DNA of 21,635 bases, from NCBI GenBank assembly GCA_014896635.1, contig JADBKA010000070.1:1-21635 (forward strand). Reading direction: 5' to 3'. Position numbers and translations under genes: made by a program. Shown in pieces: positions 12,665-21,598 of this stretch. The stretch comes from Ktedonobacteraceae bacterium. Its GTDB lineage: Bacteria; Chloroflexota; Ktedonobacteria; Ktedonobacterales; Ktedonobacteraceae. The notes beneath the pieces were generated by a model that was not told the origin of the DNA, searched no databases, and worked only from the letters and a program-made list of their open reading frames with translations. The number at the start of each line of letters is the position of its first letter. Positions within the stretch are counted from its first letter, which is position 1.

Positions 12665-13531
12665 ATGGCCATTATCACCAGCCCTGCCAATCCGCATATT
12701 CGCGCGCTACAGCGCCTGCATACCACACGGGGACGCAAGAAAAGTGGTTTGTTCCTTATGGAAGGTCCACATTTGCTGGAGGCGCTGCTCGATGCGCATG
12801 TTATGCCACGCGAGGTTTACTATCAGCCGGGCCTGCTTGAGCGTACTGTGCAGGGGCAGGCACTACTCGGTCGTTTACGTGCGCTGACCGGGCGAGAACA
12901 CTTTTCGCTGGTTGAGGTCAGTGAGCGTGTGATTGAGGCGCTGGGCGAGACGCAGACGTCGCAGGGTCTGGTATGCGTCATGGACATGGCAGATTTTTCA
13001 CCGCGACAGGTCTATGCACGACGGGTGAGCAGACGGCGCCCGGCGCTGCTGATTCTTGATGATCTTGCCGATCCCGGCAATATGGGAACTGTATTGCGTA
13101 CGGCTCTCGCTGCTGATGTTGAGGCTGTTTTACTGACGGACAACTGTGTGGATCATTTCAGTCCCAAAGTCGTGCGTGCAGCGGCGGGAGCGCATGTCGC
13201 ACTGCCTATTGAGCCAGATCTCTCCTGGTCTACTATCGAGGCGAGAGTGCTGGCGCACTGCACTGTCGGTGCAGGAAGAGATACTTCCGAGATACCGCGC
13301 ATTTTGCTTGCCGAATCCAGCAGCGTACACAACTACTACGATGAAGATCTGACGCTTCCTTTTGCTCTGGTCATCGGTAACGAGGCGCGTGGACCATCGG
13401 CGGCTGCCAGAGCGCATGCCACTGCGTCTGTGAGCATCCCACTGTTTAATGGGGTTGAATCGTTGAACGCCGCTATGGCTGCTGGCATTATTCTGTATGA
13501 AGCGGTACGGCAGATCCACCAGGGCCGGTGA
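12665..13531 (+). CDS. TrmH/SpoU-family RNA 2'-O-methyltransferase (RlmB-like)
   Basis: The 288-residue protein has an N-terminal substrate-binding domain (ITSPANPHIRALQRLH..., GLFLMEGPHLLEALL) and a C-terminal SPOUT knot. The three SpoU motifs are LDDLADPGNMGTVLRTA (131-147, Asn139, Arg145), ALVIGNEARGPS (234-245, Glu240) and VSIPLFNGVESLNAAMA (256-272). These enzymes use S-adenosylmethionine to methylate the 2'-O of a nucleoside in rRNA or tRNA; RlmB-like members act on 23S rRNA. The exact target cannot be read from sequence. ATG 12665 is chosen because it fits the family start and has TAAGG nearby; the longer frame runs back into the rplT terminator. The L20 gene immediately upstream is a frequent neighbour. 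Confidence 0.93.
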   Translation: MAIITSPANPHIRALQRLHTTRGRKKSGLFLMEGPHLLEALLDAHVMPREVYYQPGLLERTVQGQALLGRLRALTGREHFSLVEVSERVIEALGETQTSQGLVCVMDMADFSPRQVYARRVSRRRPALLILDDLADPGNMGTVLRTALAADVEAVLLTDNCVDHFSPKVVRAAAGAHVALPIEPDLSWSTIEARVLAHCTVGAGRDTSEIPRILLAESSSVHNYYDEDLTLPFALVIGNEARGPSAAARAHATASVSIPLFNGVESLNAAMAAGIILYEAVRQIHQGR

Positions 13532-13656
13532 ACCTGCCCATTCTGATTGCCTCTACAGGCGCAAAGCAAAAGAATCTATTACTCGTGTAAAAGAATGCAA
13601 GGGATACAGATGAACGAGCGTTTTTGGATCTGATATCCGCTATTTGGCATACAGTA

Positions 13657-13884
13657 TCAGAAACAGGTATGCATTTCAGGCCGGGTATCCATGTGCTGTG
13701 AGAACACTCCTGAAGCTCCACAGCTTTCGCAAGCGGTGGAGATATCGTTGTGAGGCATGCCACAGATATCACAGGTCCAGATCAGGCGTCGCAGTTCCTG
13801 TCGCTCAGCCAGCAGTTGCAGGGCTTCCGATACGGCTACTTTCTGTTCTTCCAGAAGATCATGAGATAATATTTTCGGTGCCAT
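13657..13884 (-). CDS. Small zinc-ribbon-like protein of unknown function
   Basis: This 75-residue product has a helical, Glu/Leu-rich N-terminal half (about 8-34) and a C-terminal double CxxC knuckle: Cys38-Asp-Ile-Cys41 and Cys52-Glu-Ser-Cys55, which should bind one zinc or iron. It resembles a rubredoxin or rubrerythrin-type ribbon in the WTCDICG and CESCG shapes, but lacks the rest of rubredoxin. A textbook GGAGGTGAT Shine-Dalgarno before the ATG is strong evidence that it is translated. It converges on the methyltransferase gene and lies upstream of nothing on its own strand for 125 bp. I do not recognise a specific family. Confidence 0.6.
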   Translation of the reverse strand: MAPKILSHDLLEEQKVAVSEALQLLAERQELRRLIWTCDICGMPHNDISTACESCGASGVFSQHMDTRPEMHTCF

Positions 13885-14009
13885 CGCGTATCACCTCCAG
13901 CAACAGGTTTAGTACATGCTATCGTAAGCATAGAAGTTCGGAAAAGAATGGCTATGCACCAAGTCTAACCGGTCTCTGTGCCAGAAGTCTACGAATTTAG
14001 ATAGGGGTT

Positions 14010-14051
14010 ACGGATACTATGCATAACAAAAAAATTATATATGGTATCCGT
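14010..14051. repeat. 8-bp inverted repeat flanking an A/T-rich segment at the chemoreceptor stop codon
   Basis: ACGGATAC (14010-14017) and GTATCCGT (14044-14051) are perfect inverted copies around a 26-nt A/T-rich core with seven consecutive A (T on the minus strand). The right copy encodes part of the chemoreceptor C terminus. On the minus strand the T-run is inside the loop, so it is not a standard terminator, though it may still end the transcript. Confidence 0.4.
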
Positions 14052-16194
14052 GTGGCGGGGCTGCCGGTTGTGGCTGATAGGGCTGGTAGGGTTGGTACGG
14101 CTGCGGTGAGGGCTGAAGCGAGTAAGGATCATCCGTGACCTGTGATGAGAAGGGATAATGTGTGCGATTGCTTCGGCTGCCTGGCTGGACGGCCTCGATT
14201 GTCGCGCTGACAGTGCGGAAGTTGCTGGTAGGGCTGAGTGTCCCGGTGGTTTGCTCGTTCAAAGGGTCACCGGCAAGATGGTAGCTCTGGTTTTCACGTA
14301 GCTTGAAGGCTTCAACCGAAGCACGCAGTTGTTCGACCAGGCGCGCCAGGCGTTCCATGTTCTGCGAAGCTTCGCGTGTACTGATGCTGCTCTGTTGTGT
14401 AGTTTCTGAGACGCTATGCATGATTTGCAGAACGGCACTCGACGATTGCAATTGTTGCATCGCCATGTTGTTGATGCTCTCAATTTCGTGTGCCTGGTTT
14501 TCAACGGCTGAGAAAATCGAGCGCAAGGCGAGACCAGCCTCCTCTGTCAGGTGTGCTCCGGTGGATGTCTCTTGCTCCGTCTCTTGCATAGAGACTGCTA
14601 CCGCGTTGATGTCTTCGCGCACGTCGCGTACGATGCGGGCGATCATACCGGCCTGGTCCTTCGCGCGCTCGGCAAGGCGGCGGATGTCGGCGGCGACGGC
14701 GCCGAAGCCCTTACCGTTTTCGCCGGCCATGGCAGCCTGGATGGCAGCGTCGAGGGCCAGGCGGTTCGTCTGGTGTGCGATGCTAGAAATTACTTCGACG
14801 ATCTCGTTGATTTCGCGTGAGCGATCACCTAACATCTGAACTTTGCCAGCGGTGGCCTGCACGTTTTCGCTGATGCGTCCTATGCCTTCAATGGCCTGAC
14901 TGAGAGAAGAACGACCCGCCTGGGCGTCCTGTCGAGCTGTACGCTCGATCTCGTAGAGCGCCTGAGCGCGCTCCGCCACCTGGCGACTGGAAGCCGTCAT
15001 ACGCTCAACTTCACTAACTGCCTGAGCAATTCGCTTGATCTGTGCATCTTCGGCTTCTACAAGTTGCGTCATGCGGTCCAGAATGGATGTCGTTGAGCCT
15101 TCTACTTCGTTCGCCACCTCTTTGACACGCACAACCAGACCTGCCAGCTCTTCTACCATATAGTTGAAGGAGTCGGCCAGCACACCCAGCGCATCGGTGG
15201 TCACTTCAGCCTGTACACGCAGATCCCCTTCCCCTACGCCGCTTACCTCGCTCACTAATTTCTCAACTTGCGCCTGAAGCGTGTCATGCTGTGATTGTAC
15301 CTCTTGAATGAGATGGACAATGTTGTCCAGCATGACGTTCATTGAAGTCGCAATAAGATGAATCTCGTCCTTGCCAGCAATCGCCACGCGCGCGCTGGTC
15401 TCTCCTCGGGAGATCCGCTCTGTCAGCGTGGCAAGCTGCTTCAACGGATGGATAATCGTGCGATGGGTGACGTAGCCAATGCCGATAATGACCAGCAAGA
15501 TCAGGAGAAGCGCGATACCTGCTGTAACGGCAATAGGCGTGATCTGTGCTGGCCCGACCTGTGCTATTTTGCCGGCTATGTCCTGGGTGATCTGGATAAG
15601 GTGATTCCATTCCTTCGTCACAGCGAAATATTTGCTGCGAGCTTCGTCCATTAATGCTGTGGCCTGGCTCTGGGATGTTCTACTTCCGATATTTTTCAGC
15701 AGTTGATCCTGGACTTTTTTATAGTCAGGCCACAGGGCGACGACCACCTGACTGATGGAATTTTGCTGCATCGTGGGCAGGGATGTGCCGGGATCAATGC
15801 TTTGCAGCATGTTGAGTGCATCACTCATTCTGGGGGTACCGAGGAGCTGGTAATCCTGCTGGTACTGGCGTGCCTCTGTATCAAACTGGTTCGCATAGTT
15901 CTGTACTTGTTGGATAAGTGGACCTGTCTGGACGTGTTGTGGTGTAGCGGTTTGATGATACTGGCTCTTATAGGCACTTTCAAGATTCGCTGACATGTTT
16001 TGTAAAGACGACAGGGCCGTGCGCGTTATCCTGAGCGCGTCGAGATTTGCCTGGATAGCCTGACTATGAGCATGCTCGACACCGAGTGATACGGGGATCA
16101 AAATACCAATGAGCAGGCATGGGATAAGTGCCGCCAGCAAAAAGGCGAACTTGAGGCGGCCCGAGATCGGCATATTGGAAATAGCTGTAAACAT
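14035..16194 (-). CDS. Methyl-accepting chemotaxis protein, PilJ-like
   Basis: The 719-residue receptor has TM1 (about 16-38), an extracytoplasmic helical sensor domain (39-218), TM2 (219-243), a HAMP domain (about 241-294), a second HAMP-like unit (about 311-357, EGDLRVQAEVTTDALGVLADSFNYM), then a long signalling coiled coil. The hairpin tip reads IAHQTNRLALDAAIQAAMAG and continues ENGKGFGAVAADIRRLAERA. The common tip IAxQTNLLALNAAIEAARAGE is altered (R for L, D for N, IQAAM for IEAAR), and the IQAxMAGE form recalls PilJ receptors of type IV pilus systems. The C terminus is a Pro/Gln/Tyr tail with PYQ repeats and no NWETF-type tether. RBS is GAAGAG. No che or pil gene is adjacent, so partners must be elsewhere. 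Confidence 0.92.
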   Translation of the reverse strand: MFTAISNMPISGRLKFAFLLAALIPCLLIGILIPVSLGVEHAHSQAIQANLDALRITRTALSSLQNMSANLESAYKSQYHQTATPQHVQTGPLIQQVQNYANQFDTEARQYQQDYQLLGTPRMSDALNMLQSIDPGTSLPTMQQNSISQVVVALWPDYKKVQDQLLKNIGSRTSQSQATALMDEARSKYFAVTKEWNHLIQITQDIAGKIAQVGPAQITPIAVTAGIALLLILLVIIGIGYVTHRTIIHPLKQLATLTERISRGETSARVAIAGKDEIHLIATSMNVMLDNIVHLIQEVQSQHDTLQAQVEKLVSEVSGVGEGDLRVQAEVTTDALGVLADSFNYMVEELAGLVVRVKEVANEVEGSTTSILDRMTQLVEAEDAQIKRIAQAVSEVERMTASSRQVAERAQALYEIERTARQDAQAGRSSLSQAIEGIGRISENVQATAGKVQMLGDRSREINEIVEVISSIAHQTNRLALDAAIQAAMAGENGKGFGAVAADIRRLAERAKDQAGMIARIVRDVREDINAVAVSMQETEQETSTGAHLTEEAGLALRSIFSAVENQAHEIESINNMAMQQLQSSSAVLQIMHSVSETTQQSSISTREASQNMERLARLVEQLRASVEAFKLRENQSYHLAGDPLNEQTTGTLSPTSNFRTVSATIEAVQPGSRSNRTHYPFSSQVTDDPYSLQPSPQPYQPYQPYQPQPAAPPHGYHI

Positions 16195-16352
16195 TGCTCT
16201 TCAGCCCTTCCAGGATAGTCTGTATAGTATGGTAGCGATAGCAGCAACACCTGTAAAAAATAATACTGGCAGTCTCAGTTTGTCATTCTTCTCTCTCCTC
16301 TGGAGTGTACTGCAAAGCAGAGATGAGGAACAATCGTATAGCCCGATATGGC

Positions 16353-16381
16353 TAGTCACACCCTCGATCACGTGCTATACT
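16353..16381 (+). promoter_or_regulatory. Candidate promoter of the biotin carboxylase gene
   Basis: TAGTCA (16353-16358) and TATACT (16376-16381) are 17 bp apart on the plus strand, about 50 bp before the start codon. The 236-bp gap between the divergent chemoreceptor and carboxylase genes holds no other gene that I can see. Confidence 0.45.
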
Positions 16382-16430
16382 GATTGCCGGATATCCTGTG
16401 TGAGTTCAATAGAGCTATGGAGTCAGTTTT

Positions 16431-18029
16431 ATGGATGAGTTGTCAGTGGCCGACTGGCCGTTTCAAAAAGTGCTGATTGCCAATCGCGGTGAGATCGCCC
16501 TCCGTGTTATTCGCGCCTGCCGTGAGCTGGGATTGAGCAGCGTGGCCGTCTATAGTGATGCCGACCGGGATGCCCTGCATGTGCGCCTGGCTGATGAAGC
16601 ATATCATATCGGTGAGGCTGTGGCGGCAAAAAGTTATTTACACATTCCCACACTGATCGAGGTAGCGAAACGGGCGGGCGCGCAGGCCGTCCACCCCGGC
16701 TATGGCTTTCTGGCTGAGAATGCAGCGTTCGTTGAGGCGTGTCAAGAGGCTGGATTGATATTTGTTGGTCCCCCGGCGGCGGTACAGCTCTCGATGGGTG
16801 AAAAGACGGCAGCACGGCGTACGGCGCAGGCTGCCGGCGTGCCAATTGTGCCGGGCGCGATGAGCGATGTCGAGGATAATGCAGAGGTTATGGAGATTGC
16901 CGAGCGGTTGGGATATCCTCTCCTCTTGAAAGCGGCTGCCGGTGGCGGTGGTAAGGGCATTCGCTTTGTGCGTGATCCCGGAGATCTGCTGCCGTCATTG
17001 CGCGCCGCTCGCAGTGAGGCGCGCAGCGCTTTCGGTGATGGGCGCGTCTACCTGGAGAAGGCGATTACGCCCGCTCGCCACATCGAAGTCCAGTTTATTG
17101 CCGACAGTTATGGCAATGTTGTACATCTGGGGGAGCGCGAGTGCAGTATTCAGCGTCGCCACCAGAAACTGGTAGAGGAGTCGCCTTCGCCGGTAGTGGA
17201 CCCAGGACTGCGTGCGCGCATGACGAGCGCGACGGTGAACCTGGTGCGCTCGATCAGGTATGTCAACGCCGGAACGGCAGAATTTCTCCTGGGACCGGAT
17301 GGCAATTTCTATTTTTTGGAAGTGAATGCGCGCATTCAGGTGGAACATCCGGTGACAGAATACTGTACCGGCATTGACCTGGTGCAAGAGCAATTCCGTG
17401 TGGCGGCAGGACTCCCCCTCTCGTTTACGCAGGAGCAGATTGAGCTGCGCGGCTCGGCGATAGAATGCCGCATCTCGGCTGAAGATCCACAGAATCGCTT
17501 TCTCCCTGCAACTGGCACTATCCTGGCGTTACAGGAGCCGTCCGGCCCCGGCGTGCGCGTTGACAGCAGTCTCTATGCCGGATTGCAGGTTCCCCTCTTC
17601 TATGATCCGCTGCTGGCAAAACTGATTGTCTGGGGTAGAGATCGCGCACAGGCTATCGCACGCATGCGGCGTGCGCTGGCCGAGTACCAGATTGTGGGAG
17701 TGCCTACGACGCTGCCGTTCGTGCGCTGGCTGATGGAGCACCCTCGCTTTATCGCGGGTCATTTCTCTACCGACTTTATCGCTGAGGAGTGGGGGAGCCG
17801 CTCCGCTGCGACTGTGTCGGTCAACGGTAGCGGGGAAGGCGTCGAACAGGGAACCGCTGCGGATGGGCAACTGGAACCGGCTCAGGTGGCTGCGATTGTG
17901 GGTAGCCTGCTAATGGACGAATATGTTGAAGAAGAACGCCTGCGCCGCCATGCGCTCTCCAATGGAGGCGGTGAGGAGGCCAGCCGCTGGCGCGATGCGG
18001 CTCGCCGTGAGATGCTCCATCGCTATTGA
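16431..18029 (+). CDS. accC: Biotin carboxylase subunit (acetyl/propionyl-CoA carboxylase type)
   Basis: The enzyme uses ATP and bicarbonate to carboxylate biotin on a carrier protein, the first half of acetyl-CoA or related carboxylation. Motifs appear in order: KVLIANRGEIALRVIRA (13-29), HPGYGFLAEN (88-97), the ATP-grasp loop GGGGKG (171-176), ERECSIQRRHQKLVEE (235-250) and EVNARIQVEHPVTE (297-310) with catalytic Arg301. The conserved core ends near residue 455; about 75 further residues are variable and contain neither a biotin-lysine motif (MKM) nor a carboxyltransferase domain. So the carrier and transferase are separate and not in this window. The symbol is tentative: a propionyl-CoA or pyruvate carboxylase A subunit would look alike. 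GGAG lies 10 nt upstream of the ATG. Its 3' end overlaps lepB by 7 bp, tail to tail. Confidence 0.9.
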   Translation: MDELSVADWPFQKVLIANRGEIALRVIRACRELGLSSVAVYSDADRDALHVRLADEAYHIGEAVAAKSYLHIPTLIEVAKRAGAQAVHPGYGFLAENAAFVEACQEAGLIFVGPPAAVQLSMGEKTAARRTAQAAGVPIVPGAMSDVEDNAEVMEIAERLGYPLLLKAAAGGGGKGIRFVRDPGDLLPSLRAARSEARSAFGDGRVYLEKAITPARHIEVQFIADSYGNVVHLGERECSIQRRHQKLVEESPSPVVDPGLRARMTSATVNLVRSIRYVNAGTAEFLLGPDGNFYFLEVNARIQVEHPVTEYCTGIDLVQEQFRVAAGLPLSFTQEQIELRGSAIECRISAEDPQNRFLPATGTILALQEPSGPGVRVDSSLYAGLQVPLFYDPLLAKLIVWGRDRAQAIARMRRALAEYQIVGVPTTLPFVRWLMEHPRFIAGHFSTDFIAEEWGSRSAATVSVNGSGEGVEQGTAADGQLEPAQVAAIVGSLLMDEYVEEERLRRHALSNGGGEEASRWRDAARREMLHRY

Positions 18030-18631
18030 TGAACGTGCGCGAAAACGCCGCTGGCATCAGGAAGCAGGCCGAAGTTATCCTCGTTCACGGGCCAGTAAAT
18101 CACGGTGGCCTTGCCGATGATATTCTGGCGCGGCACCAGTCCCCACTGACGCGAATCTGCACTGTTGCCCCGGTTATCGCCCATCACGAAATACTGGTCG
18201 GGGCCGACAATGCGATTTTCAAGTGGGGGAAAGGGGTTAAAGTTGTCGTTTTGATCAACATAGCTTTCTTGCAGCGTGACGCCATTGACAGTAACGGTGG
18301 CGCCTTCCACACTGATGATATCACCGGGGATGGCGATGATCCGTTTGATATAGTTCTCCTGCGGGTTGTGCGGGTATTGAAAGACGATGATGTCCCCACG
18401 CTGCGGCGGCGCGAAAAGATAAGCTGCTTTATTGACCAGGACATATTCGTGATCGTGGAGCGTTGGTTCCATGCTCTGCCCATCAATGTGATAGTTTTGC
18501 AGGATGACGCGGCTGGCGAGAATCAGCAAAAGGATCAACGTCAGCGTCTTTATCAGGCCGCGCAGCCGGTGCAGCAATCTGATCAACTTGTGCGGTCTGG
18601 CCGATAGGGGTGGAGGGGGAATCTCACTCAC
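18023..18631 (-). CDS. lepB: Signal peptidase I
   Basis: The enzyme removes signal peptides from exported proteins at the outer face of the membrane. The 202-residue protein has one N-terminal membrane segment (about 25-45), then the catalytic Ser53 in DGQSMEPTL, the general base Lys96 in NYIKRIIAIPGD, and the SPase I box MGDNRGNSADSRQWGLVPRQNIIGKA. Small size and a single anchor match Gram-positive-type SipS enzymes. The start is GTG with AGGAG 9-10 nt upstream. It lies 23 bp after the PHP gene, so the two are likely cotranscribed, and its last 7 bases overlap the convergent biotin carboxylase gene. Confidence 0.95.
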   Translation of the reverse strand: MSEIPPPPLSARPHKLIRLLHRLRGLIKTLTLILLLILASRVILQNYHIDGQSMEPTLHDHEYVLVNKAAYLFAPPQRGDIIVFQYPHNPQENYIKRIIAIPGDIISVEGATVTVNGVTLQESYVDQNDNFNPFPPLENRIVGPDQYFVMGDNRGNSADSRQWGLVPRQNIIGKATVIYWPVNEDNFGLLPDASGVFAHVHQ

Positions 18632-18654
18632 AGTTGCTCGCTCCTGATTCTTCG

Positions 18655-19539
18655 CTATTGTTCTGCTACCGGCGCCGGCAACTGGAATGCAGGCGGGGAG
18701 GCATCACGCTGCCTGGCGTGAGCAGCTTGCAGGCGTTGGACAACTTCAAGGGGGACATGATGCCCGCCGAGCGGAGTCGGGTGGATGCCGGGTCCGTGAA
18801 AATCGCTGCCACCGGTAGGGATGAGCTGGTATTGCCCGGCCAGGACCAGCAACGCCTGTTCCTGTTCAGGAGTATAGGGTCCATAGTAGACTTCCAGTCC
18901 CACGAGGCCCGCCTTGCACAGGTCGGGCAGTACCTGGCGGAGCAGGTCCAGTCCCGGATAGTCGAGCGGATGCGCCAGGACTGGCAGACCTCGCACGCTG
19001 GCAATGAGACGAATCGCATCTGCCGGCGAAAGCCGGTAGCGCGGGACATACGCCGGGCGCCCGGCGCCGATGTACTTGTCAAATGCCTCGCCGACCGACT
19101 GCACATAGCCGGCTTCCATCAGCGCGCGGGCAACATGAGGCCGTCCAACAGCACCGTGAGCCAGCTCGCGTACGCGCTCCCAGGTAATGCGCAGGCCTAT
19201 CCCGTTTAGCTTCTCCACCATGCGTTCGCCACGCCGTTCCCGCGCATCGCGCAGTGTTTGTAGAGTATTTTGGAATTCCTCTTGCTCGTATTCGATAAAA
19301 TAGCCGAGAATATGCACTTCTTTCTCATTGAGATACGTGTTAATTTCGATGCCGGCAATCAGCTCGATACTCAGCGCGTGTGCTGCCCGCTGCGCTTCGG
19401 CAATACCATCGGTGGTATCGTGGTCAGTCAACGCGAGCACGCGCAGCCCGGCAGCTTTTGCCTGTTGTAATAGCTCGGACGGCGCATACAGGCCATCCGA
19501 AGCGTTAGAATGGGTATGTAAATCAACGATATTGAACAT
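18655..19539 (-). CDS. PHP-domain phosphoesterase (TrpH/RNase AM-like)
   Basis: The 294-residue protein (ATG 19539; an upstream in-frame extension lacks similarity) shows a complete PHP metal site: HTHSNASDG (His8, His10, Asp15), LTDHDTTDG (Asp39, His40), GIEI (Glu65), HILGYF (His76), GRPHVA (His135), LAHP (His190) and GSDFHG (Asp246, His248). Sequence order and size match the TrpH/YciV group, whose E. coli member is a 5'-3' exonuclease on short RNA and also a 3',5'-nucleotide bisphosphatase. It hydrolyses phosphoesters with three metal ions in the cytoplasm. The DNA polymerase PHP domain is a less likely alternative because there is no polymerase. Operon partner: lepB. Confidence 0.88.
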   Translation of the reverse strand: MFNIVDLHTHSNASDGLYAPSELLQQAKAAGLRVLALTDHDTTDGIAEAQRAAHALSIELIAGIEINTYLNEKEVHILGYFIEYEQEEFQNTLQTLRDARERRGERMVEKLNGIGLRITWERVRELAHGAVGRPHVARALMEAGYVQSVGEAFDKYIGAGRPAYVPRYRLSPADAIRLIASVRGLPVLAHPLDYPGLDLLRQVLPDLCKAGLVGLEVYYGPYTPEQEQALLVLAGQYQLIPTGGSDFHGPGIHPTPLGGHHVPLEVVQRLQAAHARQRDASPPAFQLPAPVAEQ

Positions 19540-19861
19540 AACGCTGGTAATCTCTCTCAAAGTTACTATTGGAGAGCTTCCAGAACCAGGGTATATGCAG
19601 GAACCAGGGCGACAAGGAGACCGGGCGAGGGTCCGCGCCACCAGGCGCCATCCCTACCCCTACCATATGCGATTCTAGCTGATCATCCTTGTGATCGCCA
19701 CCAAAAAGCTGTGGTTTCCCAGGATATCACAATAATATGCGATCCCGCTGAAGCTCTCATAGATCGTCCAGGCTGGTGCCGTCTATAGTAGCGCAAAGCT
19801 TTGCCTCCGTCCTGGTTTCTGGAAGAATCCCGCTGTGTTTCGACGCTCTCTTTAACTAATT
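19540..19861. other. Gene-free gap between RNase Y and the PHP gene
   Basis: No convincing gene or tRNA is seen in this 322-bp stretch. It contains a direct repeat of GAACCAGGG (19583-19591, 19600-19608) and a 12-bp perfect palindrome, GCAAAGCTTTGC (19793-19804), 57 bp after the RNase Y stop. No hairpin with a T-run is visible. The promoter of the PHP-lepB pair should be here, but I see no hexamer pair I would trust. Confidence 0.6.
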
Positions 19862-21418
19862 TTACCGCGCGTAATCGACCGCGCGAGTCTCACGCACGAC
19901 GCAGACCTTGATCTGGCCCGGATAGTCCATGCTCTCCTCAATCTTATGCGCAATATCGCTGGCAAGCAGGTTTGCGGTGTATTCATCCACCTCTTCCGGC
20001 TTGACGATAATGCGAATCTCGCGTCCTGCCTGGATAGCAAACGATTTCTCCACACCTGTAAAGGAATTGGCGATATGCTCAAGTGCTTCCAGGCGCTTGA
20101 TATAGAGATCAATCGTTTCGCGCCGGGCGCCGGGACGGGCTGCTGAGATCGCATCTGCCGCCTGGACGATAGCTGCCTCTAACGTCTGAGGCTCAGTTTC
20201 CGAAGCGTGATGAGCCACCATTGCGTGAATGATGCGCGGCGACTTGCCGAAGCGACGCGCGATCTCGCCGCCGATCACTGCGTGTGGACCTTCGACTTCC
20301 TGGTCGATGGCCTTGCCCAGGTCGTGCAGCAACGCGGCTGTCTTGCAGACATTGACATCGGCGCCAAGCTCATGTGCCATCGTTGCGGCGAGAATGGAGA
20401 CCTCAACGGAATGCGCCAGGACGTTCTGGCCGTAGCTGGTGCGGAAGTGCAGCCTGCCGAGAATCTTGAGTAGTTCGGGCTGCAAGCCGTGAACATTGGC
20501 TTCCAGCGCCGCACGCTCTCCCGCTTCACGTATAACCGCGTCCACCTCCTGGCGCGCTTTAGCAACAACATCCTCGATACGCGCCGGATGGATGCGCCCG
20601 TCCAGAATCAGCTTCGTCAGAGCGATGCGCGCGACTTCTCGTCGCACCGGGTCAAAGCCTGAGAGGATCACCGCCTCCGGCGTGTCGTCGATGATCAGAT
20701 CGACGCCCGTCGCGGCCTCTAGTGCGCGGATATTGCGTCCCTCGCGCCCGATGATGCGTCCTTTCATCTCATCGTTGGGCAGTGGCACCACTGAGACGAC
20801 GGACTCCGCAACCTGATCTGAAGCGCAGCGTTGGATTGCCAGTGTGATGATTTCTCGTGCGCGGCTCTCGGCCTCTTCGCGTGCCTGCTCTTCGATCCGG
20901 CGTACACGCTGCGCGGCCTCGGTCCGCACACGATTCTCAATGCGAGATAAAAGCAGCTCTCTGGCCTGCTCTTCGCTCAAGCGCGCGATGCGTTCCAGTT
21001 CCTGCTGCTGTTGCAGTTTGAGTGACTCAACCTCTTCGCGCGCCTGGTCAAGGCTGCGCTCTTTGTTGATCAATTTGCGCTCACGTTGTTCCAGGGATTC
21101 GACTTTGCGCTCCAGTAATTCCTCTTTCTGTTGTAGGCGACGCTCCTGTCGTTGTAGCTCGGTGCGTCGCTCTGCGTTCTCTTTTTCTATTGTATCCCGA
21201 AACCGTGCGGTTTCGTTGCGTGCTTCGCGTAGTGCCTCATGCTGCTGTACCTGAACTTCCAGGAGACGCTGCTCGCTGGCCTCTTTCTGCAAACGTAGTT
21301 GCTCTTCAAATTTAGCTTTATTGCGCGCCGAGCCGATATAATAGCCGGCGAAGAGAGCAAGTGCCGCTCCTACCAGGACAGTAAAGGTGATGAGGATTAC
21401 GACGACTGAATTTGTCAC
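19862..21418 (-). CDS. rny: Ribonuclease Y
   Basis: RNase Y is a membrane-bound endoribonuclease that starts mRNA decay in many Gram-positive and related bacteria. The 518-residue protein has an N-terminal membrane helix (about 4-28), a long charged coiled coil (about 32-200), a KH domain with [21 protein letters not shown] (218-238), and an HD domain with LAHSVEVS (His336), [11 protein letters not shown] (His365-Asp366) and AMVAHHA. It ends with [18 protein letters not shown], as the family does. The start is GTG at 21418, with GGAGGT 8-9 nt upstream. Length is standard (about 510-525). It is transcribed alone from the promoter at its 5' end. Confidence 0.97.
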   Translation of the reverse strand: MTNSVVVILITFTVLVGAALALFAGYYIGSARNKAKFEEQLRLQKEASEQRLLEVQVQQHEALREARNETARFRDTIEKENAERRTELQRQERRLQQKEELLERKVESLEQRERKLINKERSLDQAREEVESLKLQQQQELERIARLSEEQARELLLSRIENRVRTEAAQRVRRIEEQAREEAESRAREIITLAIQRCASDQVAESVVSVVPLPNDEMKGRIIGREGRNIRALEAATGVDLIIDDTPEAVILSGFDPVRREVARIALTKLILDGRIHPARIEDVVAKARQEVDAVIREAGERAALEANVHGLQPELLKILGRLHFRTSYGQNVLAHSVEVSILAATMAHELGADVNVCKTAALLHDLGKAIDQEVEGPHAVIGGEIARRFGKSPRIIHAMVAHHASETEPQTLEAAIVQAADAISAARPGARRETIDLYIKRLEALEHIANSFTGVEKSFAIQAGREIRIIVKPEEVDEYTANLLASDIAHKIEESMDYPGQIKVCVVRETRAVDYAR

Positions 21419-21568
21419 GTCGGTCTACCTCCAATAGTAAAAGCCAACGGGCCTGTCTGGTCTAAAGGCTCGCTGTGCTCATCGCAGTGCAGGGTTGTAT
21501 GCGCTGAGAAGTACAAGAAAATGTCGATGCGGGTGTTGTCTATAGAAAACTGACGATACCCCAAGCAT

Positions 21569-21598
21569 ACTATACTAATATCGCTAGCAATCCGTCAA
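21569..21598 (-). promoter_or_regulatory. Promoter of rny
   Basis: TTGACG (21593-21598) and TATAGT (21569-21574) lie 18 bp apart on the minus strand. The transcript would start near 21562 and have a leader of about 140 nt; no strong hairpin is seen in it. Confidence 0.65.

Noticed and set aside
19793..19804. GCAAAGCTTTGC palindrome as the rny terminator
   Set aside because: It has no loop and no T-run; a 12-bp palindrome around a HindIII-like core is weak evidence alone.
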